A stretch of 9,476 bases of DNA, taken from the NCBI GenBank assembly GCA_947505995.1, contig CANNNB010000080.1:1-9476 (forward strand), in the 5' to 3' direction. Under the pieces are notes generated by a model. That model had not been told where the DNA came from. It worked only from the letters and a program-made list of their open reading frames with translations, and made no database searches. Below, in pieces: positions 1 to 5,676 of this stretch. The stretch comes from Comamonadaceae bacterium (GTDB lineage: Bacteria; Pseudomonadota; Gammaproteobacteria; Burkholderiales; Burkholderiaceae). Position 1 is the stretch's first letter. Each line of letters opens with the position of its first letter. The translations under genes were made by a program, and so were the position numbers.

Positions 1-151
1 CCACTGTTGGCCCTGGCCTTCAGTCTGCAAATTTCGCTCATGGCGGCATCGAACTTACGGCGCTTGCTGGTGGAGAGTGAACTAAACTCCTGTCATCAGG
101 AATTCATTTCCATTCAAATCAACCACTTAGAGCACAACGCCGGTGAACCGC

Positions 152-180
152 ATTATAGGGCCTCAAGCTACACATTCGAA
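152..180 (-). promoter_or_regulatory. Candidate leftward promoter for a gene off the left edge
   Basis: Read on the minus strand, positions 157 to 152 spell TATAAT, a perfect sigma-70 -10 box. Seventeen bases upstream lies TTCGAA (180-175), a poor -35 match. Transcription would start near 145 and run left through at least 145 bases without an evident gene start, so the leader would be long. In many proteobacteria rluC is divergent from rne (RNase E), whose mRNA has a long regulatory leader; this would fit, but no rne coding sequence is visible. A small stem, TCCTG/CAGGA (88-92 with 97-101), lies in the presumed leader. The rluC promoter must share this interval, but I see no convincing plus-strand boxes. 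Confidence 0.3.
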
Positions 181-187
181 CATTTCC

Positions 188-1174
188 ATGGCCACAAATC
201 TGGCCCTGGAGGTTAAATGGCTCACTGTGGACGAAGAGTCGGCCGGCCAGCGCTTGGATAATTTCCTGATTCGGCATCTCAAGGGCGTGCCCAAAACGCA
301 CGTTTATCGAATCATTCGAAGTGGTGAAGTGCGGGTGAACAAGGGGCGCGCCTCTGCAGACACACGCATTGAGACGGGTGATGTTGTTCGGCTACCGCCC
401 GTCAGAATTTCGGACAAGGTGGCTGAAAAGGCGGCCAGGCCAGCGCCGGGCCGGGAATTCCCGCTGTTGTTGGAAGACGACGCTTTGATGGCCATTGACA
501 AGCCTTCGGGCGTTGCCGTGCATGGGGGTTCAGGGGTCAGTTTTGGAGTCATTGAACAACTTAGACAGGCCAGGCCCTTGGCGAAACTGCTCGAATTGGT
601 GCACCGATTGGACCGTGAAACCAGCGGCATTTTGCTGGTGGCCAAGAAAAGAAGTGCCCTCAAGCACCTTCAAGATCAGTTCAGGGAGCGGGAAACCGGT
701 AAGACTTACCTTGCCTTGGTGCAAGGCAGCTGGCCTGAAAAGTTAAAGGTCATTGACAGCGCGCTGCACAAATACCTTTTGCCAGATGGCGAGCGTCGTG
801 TGAAGGTCACATCTAACGAGGACCCTGATGGCATGCGGTCCATTACCTTGGTGAAAGTGGCAGAGCGCTTGGTGGGTTGTACTTTGCTGGAGGTCACCAT
901 CAAGACAGGCCGGACCCATCAAATCAGGGTGCACTTGGCCTCTCAAGGACACCCCATTGCCGGAGACGATAAATACGGTGATTTCGAGTGGAACAAAATA
1001 CTTCAAAAACAGGGGCTGAAGCGAATGTTCCTGCATGCCTGGCGCCTGCAGTTTTCGCACCCTGCTACCGGCAAGCGAGTCGAGTTGAAATCAAACCTAC
1101 CTTCTGAACTGCAACTGTATGTCAATCATGCCAAACCCAAGTCCAACCCCAAGCCCACGGCCCCGTCAGTTTGA
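188..1174 (+). CDS. rluC: 23S rRNA pseudouridine synthase RluC (RluA/RluC/RluD family)
   Basis: Isomerises specific uridines in 23S rRNA to pseudouridine; in E. coli RluC acts at positions 955, 2504 and 2580. From the ATG at 188 the protein is 328 residues, close to the E. coli length of 319. Residues about 18-73 form an S4 RNA-binding domain (GQRLDNFL, then GEVRVNKGR). The catalytic domain follows, with the family signature HRLDRETSG at 139-147 (catalytic Asp142) and RTHQIRVHL at 242-250. The S4 segment LKGVPKTHVYRIIRSGEVRVN closely resembles E. coli RluC, which favours RluC over RluD or RluA. A GTG at 143 would add 15 residues with no family counterpart, so 188 is preferred; neither start has a clear ribosome-binding site. 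The C-terminus is a Lys/Pro-rich tail encoded where the next gene has already begun. First gene of an overlapping four-gene chain. Confidence 0.93.
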   Translation: MATNLALEVKWLTVDEESAGQRLDNFLIRHLKGVPKTHVYRIIRSGEVRVNKGRASADTRIETGDVVRLPPVRISDKVAEKAARPAPGREFPLLLEDDALMAIDKPSGVAVHGGSGVSFGVIEQLRQARPLAKLLELVHRLDRETSGILLVAKKRSALKHLQDQFRERETGKTYLALVQGSWPEKLKVIDSALHKYLLPDGERRVKVTSNEDPDGMRSITLVKVAERLVGCTLLEVTIKTGRTHQIRVHLASQGHPIAGDDKYGDFEWNKILQKQGLKRMFLHAWRLQFSHPATGKRVELKSNLPSELQLYVNHAKPKSNPKPTAPSV

Positions 1175-1814
1175 CCTGATTGCCTTCGATTGGGATGGCA
1201 CGCTGTTTGATTCCACGGCCATCATCACGCGTTGCATTCAACGCGCTGTCGTCGATGTCGGCGGAAAAGAGCCCAGCAAAGAAGCTGCGTCATATGTCAT
1301 AGGCTTAGGGTTGATGCAAGCACTGGCGCACGCCGCCCCCGATGTACCTGTTGAAAAATACCCAGAACTTGGGCTCCGCTATCGCTATCACTACACGGCG
1401 CACCAAAACGACATTGTTCTTTTTGAAGGCGTTTTGCCCTTGTTGGCTGAGTTGAAATCGCGACACCATTGGTTAACTGTGGCCACTGGCAAGAGCCGCA
1501 ATGGCTTGAACGAAGCCTTGCATGATGTTGACTTAAAGGGCATGTTTGATGGTTCACGCACGGCAGACGAAACTGCTGGCAAGCCCAGCCCGCTCATGCT
1601 GCATGAGTTGATGCGGGAATTTGGTGTAGAAGCAGGACGCACTTTGATGATTGGTGACACCACCCACGATTTGCAAATGGCTTTGAATGCGGGTTGTGCC
1701 AGTGTCGGGGTCAGTTACGGTGCACACGAGCCTGCTGCTTTCCACGATTTGAAGCCGAAGTTCATTGCGCATTCTGTGTCTGAGTTGCACCAATGGTTGC
1801 TAGAAAATGCTTGA
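1119..1814 (+). CDS. HAD-superfamily phosphatase, Gph-like (phosphoglycolate phosphatase type)
   Basis: A 231-residue HAD subfamily IA hydrolase that probably removes phosphate from a small phosphorylated metabolite in the cytoplasm. All HAD motifs are visible: motif I DWDGT (nucleophile Asp24, acid/base Asp26), motif II in LTVATGKS (Thr123), motif III Lys155 in GKPSP, and motif IV GDTTHD (Asp180, Asp184). An alpha-helical cap domain lies between motifs I and II (about residues 30-105). Phosphoglycolate is the customary substrate guess, but the sequence does not decide it. The start is ATG 1119 or ATG 1128. No ATG, GTG or TTG follows in frame before motif I, so the gene must begin inside rluC, overlapping its end by 47-56 bases. 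Its N-terminal tail (residues 4-17) is proline-rich. It overlaps the Rieske gene by 8 bases, which suggests translational coupling. Confidence 0.88.
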   Translation: MSIMPNPSPTPSPRPRQFDLIAFDWDGTLFDSTAIITRCIQRAVVDVGGKEPSKEAASYVIGLGLMQALAHAAPDVPVEKYPELGLRYRYHYTAHQNDIVLFEGVLPLLAELKSRHHWLTVATGKSRNGLNEALHDVDLKGMFDGSRTADETAGKPSPLMLHELMREFGVEAGRTLMIGDTTHDLQMALNAGCASVGVSYGAHEPAAFHDLKPKFIAHSVSELHQWLLENA

Positions 1815-2181
1815 GAACGCCGTCATTCCTTTGTGTCATTCAAATGACCTGAATGATGGCGGCTTGGCGGTTCCTTTCGACGTCATTTATGGCGGTCAAA
1901 CTTGCAGGGCATTTGCCATCCGTTTCAAGGGAGTGGTTCATGCCTACTTGAACCGTTGCAGCCATGTGGCCATGGAAATGGATTTTCAACCAAATCGCTT
2001 TTTTGACACAACGGGTCAATTCCTCATTTGTGCCACGCATGGCGCCTTGTACCGTCCTGATTCTGGGGCTTGCGCTGGCGGTCCTTGCAATGGCGGTTTG
2101 ATCCCAATCGCCTTGTCTGAGCAAGGCGGTGTGGTTCACTGGCATACTGATTTCAATTTAAAACCTTTTGAGTTCCCATGA
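1807..2181 (+). CDS. Small Rieske [2Fe-2S] domain protein
   Basis: A 124-residue, single-domain Rieske iron-sulfur protein. The cluster ligands are plain: Cys51-Ser-His53, then 21 residues, then Cys75-Ala-Thr-His78. The second half reads CATHGALYRPDSG, followed by a further cysteine pair (Cys89, Cys94) in a CAGGPC segment. No signal peptide, twin-arginine motif or membrane segment is seen, so it is probably cytoplasmic and not a bc1-type Rieske subunit. No oxygenase alpha subunit or reductase lies nearby, so the electron partner is unknown. The ATG overlaps the phosphatase stop by 8 bases, and its TGA shares four bases (ATGA) with the next start, so all three genes are probably co-translated. 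It resembles stand-alone Rieske ferredoxin-like proteins of proteobacteria; a specific role cannot be assigned. Confidence 0.87.
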   Translation: MLENAVIPLCHSNDLNDGGLAVPFDVIYGGQTCRAFAIRFKGVVHAYLNRCSHVAMEMDFQPNRFFDTTGQFLICATHGALYRPDSGACAGGPCNGGLIPIALSEQGGVVHWHTDFNLKPFEFP

Positions 2182-3203
2182 GTTCTGAAAATCCTGAATC
2201 ATCCAACACCCCAAACCAGACCCTGGATCGTCCAGCGTCCTTGGGCGCATCTGCGCATGCTTCCAATCAAAGTGAAGCGGCAAATTGGGAACGACAAATC
2301 TTGTCAGATTTTGTAAAGTCCAATTTGAAAGAGCAGCAAGCTGCGCGTCGATGGAAAGTGGGCTTGAGGTTGGGATGGTTGATGTTTTGGTTGTTGGTAC
2401 TGTGGCAGGTTTTTTCACACAACCAAACTTCTACCAGCATCACAAAGCCGCATACCGCTTTGGTCAATATCAAAGGTGAAATTGCAGATGGCGCAGATGC
2501 CAGTGCAGAAAATGTGGTGGCTTCAATGCGCGCTGCGCTGGAAGACTCTGGCTCGCAAGCCTTGATTTTGCTTATCAATTCCCCCGGTGGCAGCCCCGTT
2601 CAGGCTGGCATCATTAACGATGAGATCGTTCGGCTCAAAGCACTTCATCAGAAGCCCATTTACGCCGTGGTTGAAGAGTCATGTGCATCAGCAGCCTACT
2701 ACATAGCAGCGGCAACAGACAAAATTTATGTCGACAAAGCCAGCATTGTGGGCAGCATTGGTGTGCTCATGGATGGCTTTGGTTTTACCGGCTTGATGGA
2801 CAAACTCGGTGTCGAAAGACGGCTCATGACGGCAGGTGAAAACAAGGGGTTTTTAGACCCCTTTAGCCCTCAGACCGAGGCGCAACGAAAACATGCTCAG
2901 TTCATGCTAAATGACATTCATTCGCAGTTCATTGCTGTGGTTAAAAAAGGTCGTGGCGATCGTTTAAAAGAAACACCAGGCATGTTCAGTGGTTTATTTT
3001 GGACTGGTCAGCAAGCGGTTGAGATGGGCTTGGCCGATGAATTGGCCAGCCTCGATCAAGTGGCACGCGATGTGGTGAAAGCTGAAGAACTGGTTGACTA
3101 TTCACGCCATGACAATGTGGCTGAACGTTTGGTGAAGCGCTTTGGTGCCGCCATGGGTGAAGCAACATGGAAAGCCATTCGCTCAAGTGCCGTTATTCGT
3201 TGA
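2178..3203 (+). CDS. sppA: Membrane-anchored S49 family serine peptidase (SppA-type, single-domain)
   Basis: Probable signal-peptide peptidase, cutting leftover signal peptides or membrane protein fragments. It has 341 residues, about half of the 67-kDa E. coli SppA and similar to the short single-domain form (Bacillus SppA). Residues 1-60 are a polar Ser/Asn/Ala-rich tail, probably cytoplasmic and ending in basic residues (QQAARRWK). A single Trp/Leu-rich membrane segment spans about 62-80, and the peptidase domain lies outside the inner membrane. Substrate-binding motif INSPGGSP is at 133-140. The catalytic serine is probably Ser171 (CASAAYYIA) and the general base Lys223 (AGENKGFLDPFSP), the Ser-Lys dyad of S49 enzymes. 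The start codon overlaps the Rieske stop by four bases. Last gene of the chain; only 44 bases separate it from the convergent methyltransferase, and no canonical terminator is seen. A SohB-like assignment is possible but less likely. Confidence 0.88.
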   Translation: MSSENPESSNTPNQTLDRPASLGASAHASNQSEAANWERQILSDFVKSNLKEQQAARRWKVGLRLGWLMFWLLVLWQVFSHNQTSTSITKPHTALVNIKGEIADGADASAENVVASMRAALEDSGSQALILLINSPGGSPVQAGIINDEIVRLKALHQKPIYAVVEESCASAAYYIAAATDKIYVDKASIVGSIGVLMDGFGFTGLMDKLGVERRLMTAGENKGFLDPFSPQTEAQRKHAQFMLNDIHSQFIAVVKKGRGDRLKETPGMFSGLFWTGQQAVEMGLADELASLDQVARDVVKAEELVDYSRHDNVAERLVKRFGAAMGEATWKAIRSSAVIR

Positions 3204-3247
3204 TCGGGATCCCAAGGCGTTAGCCAGAGCTTTTCTAAATTGGTGAT

Positions 3248-4036
3248 TTAAACGCCAATGGCAAAAACGGCAGGCGTCTGATTGTTCAGACCCTCCGGCA
3301 GTTTTCCTGATGCCAACTTTCGCCATTGTTGCGTTGTACAGCTTTGATTGACTGCGCTCGTTAAGGTCAAACCGCTGCTAAACGCCAGTCGACTACCAGG
3401 TTGCAAAGTTTGAACCAGTGATGACCACAGTGCTGCGTTGCGATAAGGTGTCTCAATGAAGAGTTGAGTTTGGCCTGACTTCAAAGCGCATTGCTCTAAC
3501 TCTTTGATTCTTCGGGCGCGATCTTGGGCCTCTTGCGGCAGATAGCCCACAAAGGCAAAATTTTGTCCGTTCAAGCCACTGCTGGCCAATGCCAATAAAA
3601 GCGAAACCGGACCGACCAAGGGAACGACTTGAATGCCAAGTTCGTGAGCAGCGCGCACCACAGAACTGCCCGGATCAGCAACAGCCGGCATGCCAGCCTC
3701 GCTCACTAGCCCCATGTCTTCACCCGCCATCGCAACTGTCAGCAGAGGTTTGGCATCAAAGCTACCCAGATGGTCGCCTTTTTTATGAACTTGCCTGGGC
3801 AACTCGGTGATGGTTTGTGCTTGGACGCTGGCTTTCAAAGGGGTGCATGCATCGATTCGCTTGAGGTAGGCGCGTGTGGTTTTGGCGTTCTCGCAAATCC
3901 AGTGCGTGATCCCGGCTGCCGCAGCAATGGTTCCCATTGGCATCACTTGTGGCAGATCGATATCTTCACCGCAACCAAAGTCCAGCGGTGCGGGTACTAA
4001 AAAAAGTCTGCCCAATTTCGTGTTCGCATGAGTCAT
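3248..4036 (-). CDS. RsmI-related SAM-dependent methyltransferase (tetrapyrrole methylase fold)
   Basis: A 262-residue cytoplasmic methyltransferase related to RsmI, which 2'-O-methylates C1402 of 16S rRNA. The central family block is clear at residues 109-168: GLVSEAGMPAVADPG, then a VPLVGPVSLLLALASSGLNG stretch and FVGYLP. FIETPYRN follows at 193-200. The N-terminus departs from canonical RsmI: where RsmI has a PTPIGNL-type loop, this protein has VPAPLDFGCGEDI, and ENAKTTRAYLKRI (49-61) stands in for the AEDTR region. It is therefore more likely a paralogue of uncertain substrate than RsmI itself. The chosen ATG (4036) overlaps the Maf stop as ATGA. An upstream in-frame start at 4072 would add 12 residues and overlap Maf by 40 bases, so it is less likely. 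The gene is convergent with sppA. Confidence 0.82.
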   Translation of the reverse strand: MTHANTKLGRLFLVPAPLDFGCGEDIDLPQVMPMGTIAAAAGITHWICENAKTTRAYLKRIDACTPLKASVQAQTITELPRQVHKKGDHLGSFDAKPLLTVAMAGEDMGLVSEAGMPAVADPGSSVVRAAHELGIQVVPLVGPVSLLLALASSGLNGQNFAFVGYLPQEAQDRARRIKELEQCALKSGQTQLFIETPYRNAALWSSLVQTLQPGSRLAFSSGLTLTSAVNQSCTTQQWRKLASGKLPEGLNNQTPAVFAIGV

Positions 4037-4650
4037 AGCAATTTCACACCCGCTTCTCTCAGCATTTGACATGTTCTGATAAGTGGCAAGCCGACCAAAG
4101 CGGTGGGGTCGTCGTTATCGATTGACTCTAAAAGTGCAATGCCTAAGCCCTCACTCTTGGCACTGCCAGCGCAGTCGTATGGCTCTTCTGCTTTTAAGTA
4201 AGACTCTATTTCAGCATCCGTTAAATTCCGAAATTTAACTTTGACAGATGCCAAATCAGATCGCTCATAACCCGAGGCAATGCAGACAACCGACAAGGCC
4301 GTTTGGAAAATAACTGTCTTGCCACGCATTCGTTGCAGTTGCAAGGTCGCGTTTGTGTGATCACCAGGCTTGCCCAAGGGAGTCCCTTCTAGATCGGCGA
4401 CTTGGTCGGAGCCAATCACCACGGCGTCTGGGTTTTTCAGGGCCACGGCTTGCGCTTTGGCCAGTGCCAATCTCAGTGCCAAGTCTTTGGGCCGTTCATT
4501 GGCTTGCGGTGTTTCGTCTACATCTGGCGCCACCGTTTCAAATGGAATTTGCAGCCGAGACAACAATTCCTTGCGGTAACGAGAGGTCGAGCCCAAAATA
4601 AGAGGGCGGCCAGAAGAGGGTGTTTGGGGGCTTTGATTGTCTTTGGACAT
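4033..4650 (-). CDS. yceF: Maf-like nucleotide pyrophosphatase, YceF (m7GTP) subfamily
   Basis: House-cleaning enzyme that hydrolyses non-canonical nucleoside triphosphates to monophosphates; the E. coli YceF subfamily prefers 7-methyl-GTP. It has 205 residues with a short extra N-terminus (about 15 residues) before the Maf core. Visible motifs are LGSTSRYRKELL (19-30), the phosphate-binding loop; DVDET (43-47); IGSDQV (79-84) with the probable general base Asp82; GKP (93-95); CAGSAKSEGLGI (160-171); and LVGLPLI (185-191). The CAGS-KSEG pattern and the C-terminus RTCQMLREAG match YceF rather than the dTTP/UTP-type YhdE. First gene of a two-gene minus-strand unit, coupled to the methyltransferase by an ATGA overlap. 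Its start lies only 25 bases from that of yceD on the other strand, so the two promoters must be interleaved with coding sequence. Its only ribosome-binding candidate, GAGG, sits too close to the ATG. Confidence 0.92.
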   Translation of the reverse strand: MSKDNQSPQTPSSGRPLILGSTSRYRKELLSRLQIPFETVAPDVDETPQANERPKDLALRLALAKAQAVALKNPDAVVIGSDQVADLEGTPLGKPGDHTNATLQLQRMRGKTVIFQTALSVVCIASGYERSDLASVKVKFRNLTDAEIESYLKAEEPYDCAGSAKSEGLGIALLESIDNDDPTALVGLPLIRTCQMLREAGVKLL

Positions 4651-4675
4651 GCCTCAATTCTCTTACACTGAAGGC
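4643..4675 (+). promoter_or_regulatory. Candidate yceD promoter in the divergent yceF/yceD gap
   Basis: TTGGAC (4643-4648) and TACACT (4664-4669) resemble sigma-70 -35 and -10 boxes with a 15-base spacer, shorter than the ideal 17. Transcription starting six or seven bases after the -10 box would begin at or next to the ATG of yceD (4676), giving a leaderless or nearly leaderless mRNA. The -35 box lies inside the first codons of yceF on the other strand. The assignment is by eye only. Confidence 0.3.
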
Positions 4676-5245
4676 ATGGATAAAAAATTTGATTTGAATA
4701 GACTCAATGTCAAGGCTTTTGCAAGAGACGGCCTAGGTTTGCAAGGGCATCAAAGCCTCAAGCAGTTTGCCCGATTGGTTGAATTGGCGGTTGCTCAGGG
4801 CGAAGACGCAAGCTTGGATGCCTCAGAGGCCAGTCAGGTTTCGTGGGCTATTCAAGGTGAGTTGGTGCCAGTTTTGGGTGGCGATCCTCAAATTTGGATG
4901 CGCCTGAAGGCGGAACTTGATTTACCCATGCAGTGTCAGCGGTGTATGGAGCCGGTTAGGTTGGCTGTGAAAGCCGACGCCTCCTTTCGTTTTGTCTCGG
5001 ATGAGGCGACGGCAGAATCAGAGGACGATGAATCTGAAGAAGATTTATTGGTTTTGACGCCAGAATTGAATATTTTTGAACTCATTGAGGATGAGCTCAT
5101 CATGTCTGCTCCCATTGTGCCTTTGCATGAGACATGCCCCATTTCTGTGCCCATGTCGGCTGTGGATGAGGCCTTTGAGGAGGCCATGGAAGCCCGTCCT
5201 AAACCGTTTGCGGCACTGGCTCAATTGAAGAAAAAACCAACTTGA
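4676..5245 (+). CDS. yceD: DUF177 / YceD family protein (large-subunit rRNA maturation factor)
   Basis: A 189-residue YceD-family (DUF177) protein. E. coli YceD and its plant chloroplast relatives are linked to accumulation or processing of 23S rRNA; the molecular mechanism is not established. Family markers visible are LPMQCQRCMEPV (83-94) with the Cys87-X2-Cys90 pair, followed by HETCP (151-155) with Cys154, and an acidic low-complexity run at about 114-123. The tail ends in basic residues (QLKKKPT). The ATG at 4676 is preferred because it begins MDKKFDLNRLNV; an in-frame TTG at 4637 lies inside the divergent yceF gene. Immediately upstream of rpmF, as in most proteobacteria, which supports the assignment. 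No good Shine-Dalgarno sequence is present: AAGG ends one base before the ATG. Confidence 0.88.
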   Translation: MDKKFDLNRLNVKAFARDGLGLQGHQSLKQFARLVELAVAQGEDASLDASEASQVSWAIQGELVPVLGGDPQIWMRLKAELDLPMQCQRCMEPVRLAVKADASFRFVSDEATAESEDDESEEDLLVLTPELNIFELIEDELIMSAPIVPLHETCPISVPMSAVDEAFEEAMEARPKPFAALAQLKKKPT

Positions 5246-5273
5246 ATGCGGGTAAGTTGTGAAAACTATGAGC

Positions 5274-5279
5274 TATAAT
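5274..5279 (+). promoter_or_regulatory. Candidate rpmF promoter, -10 box
   Basis: A perfect TATAAT lies 29 bases after the yceD stop. No good -35 box stands at the right distance: TTGTGA at 5257-5262 gives only an 11-base spacer, and the 17-base position (5251-5256) reads GGTAAG. A start near 5286 would give an rpmF leader of about 134 bases. This would let L32 and the lipid genes be transcribed separately from yceD. Confidence 0.42.
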
Positions 5280-5281
5280 CA

Positions 5282-5419
5282 GCGGCTTCGTGCCCTCAGG
5301 GCGCGTTAGTTCATTCACTGTTTAACCCAAAGCCGCGTTGCGCTTTTAGCGCTTGGGCAGAGCAGGACACTCGTCCTGATCTACAACGACGCTGCTTCCA
5401 ACGCATCCAAGGAGCCATC
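5282..5419 (+). promoter_or_regulatory. Structured 5' leader of rpmF
   Basis: This untranslated interval folds on paper into several stems. GCGGCTT (5282-5288) pairs with AAGCCGC (5330-5336) and encloses a 7-bp hairpin (5289-5295 with 5299-5305, loop TCA). A composite stem follows: CCCAA (5326-5330) with TTGGG (5353-5357), enclosing GCGC/GCGC (5340-5343 with 5349-5352). Next is CAGGAC/GTCCTG (5363-5368 with 5373-5378), extended past one mismatch by 5359-5361 with 5380-5382. A strong ribosome-binding site, AAGGAG (5409-5414), ends five bases before the rpmF ATG. It may be an autoregulatory leader for L32 or simply a stabilising 5' structure. I recognise no named riboswitch class. Confidence 0.38.
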
Positions 5420-5602
5420 ATGGCTGTTCAACAAAATAAAAAGTCACCTTCAAAGCGTGGCATGCACCGTTCGCACAATGCACTGAATGTGCCTGGAATC
5501 GCAGTCGAGCCTACAACAGGTGAAACACATTTGCGTCACCACATCAGCCCCAACGGTTTTTACCGTGGCCGCCAAGTTCTGAAGAACAAATCAGAAGCTT
5601 AA
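5420..5602 (+). CDS. rpmF: 50S ribosomal protein L32
   Basis: A 60-residue bL32 protein of the large ribosomal subunit. The start [20 protein letters not shown] and the core [20 protein letters not shown] match E. coli L32 (57 residues) nearly throughout. There are no cysteines, so this is the zinc-independent form. Lys, Arg and His are abundant, as expected for an rRNA-binding protein. It has the best Shine-Dalgarno sequence in the window (AAGGAG, spacing 5). It sits between yceD and plsX in the order conserved across proteobacteria. A strong hairpin terminator follows its stop codon, so most rpmF transcripts may end before the lipid genes. Confidence 0.97.
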   Translation: MAVQQNKKSPSKRGMHRSHNALNVPGIAVEPTTGETHLRHHISPNGFYRGRQVLKNKSEA

Positions 5603-5611
5603 CTGACGCTC

Positions 5612-5661
5612 AAAATACGGGCCCGATGCTACATTCAAGGTAGCCTCGGGCCTTTGTATTT
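5612..5661 (+). terminator. Intrinsic terminator / attenuator between rpmF and plsX
   Basis: GGCCCGA (5620-5626) pairs with TCGGGCC (5646-5652). After one mismatch, GCTAC (5628-5632) pairs with GTAGC (5640-5644), leaving a 7-base loop. The stem is followed by TTTGTATTT (5653-5661). Upstream AAATAC (5613-5618) can also pair with GTATTT (5656-5661). GC-rich stem plus T-rich tail is the form of a rho-independent terminator. It begins 10 bases after the rpmF stop and ends 15 bases before the plsX ATG. Confidence 0.75.
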
Positions 5662-5676
5662 GTGTCTATTGACATC

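Noticed and set aside
1..41. An open minus-strand frame running off the left edge from an ATG at 41.
   Set aside because: It covers only 13 codons, has no ribosome-binding site at a proper distance and does not resemble the start of RNase E or any family I know.
143..187. GTG at 143 as the rluC start.
   Set aside because: It adds 15 residues without family counterpart and has no ribosome-binding site. It would also overlap the minus-strand -10 box at 152-157.
7..216. A 69-codon plus-strand open frame at the left edge.
   Set aside because: Its composition is not protein-like, it resembles no family, and its end overlaps the rluC start in another frame. It appears to be a chance open frame.
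3239..3259. A 7-bp stem, ATTGGTG/CGCCAAT, around the methyltransferase stop codon between the convergent sppA and methyltransferase genes.
   Set aside because: It is AT-rich with one G-T pair and has no proper T-tract on either strand, so it is too weak to call a terminator. The convergent gap has no convincing terminator by eye.
5268..5309. A 13-codon upstream reading frame before rpmF, ATG at 5268 to TAG at 5307, rich in Arg and Leu.
   Set aside because: Its ATG lies upstream of the expected start from the TATAAT at 5274-5279, it has no ribosome-binding site, and the codons coincide with the -10 box and stems. It would be translated only on read-through mRNA from yceD.
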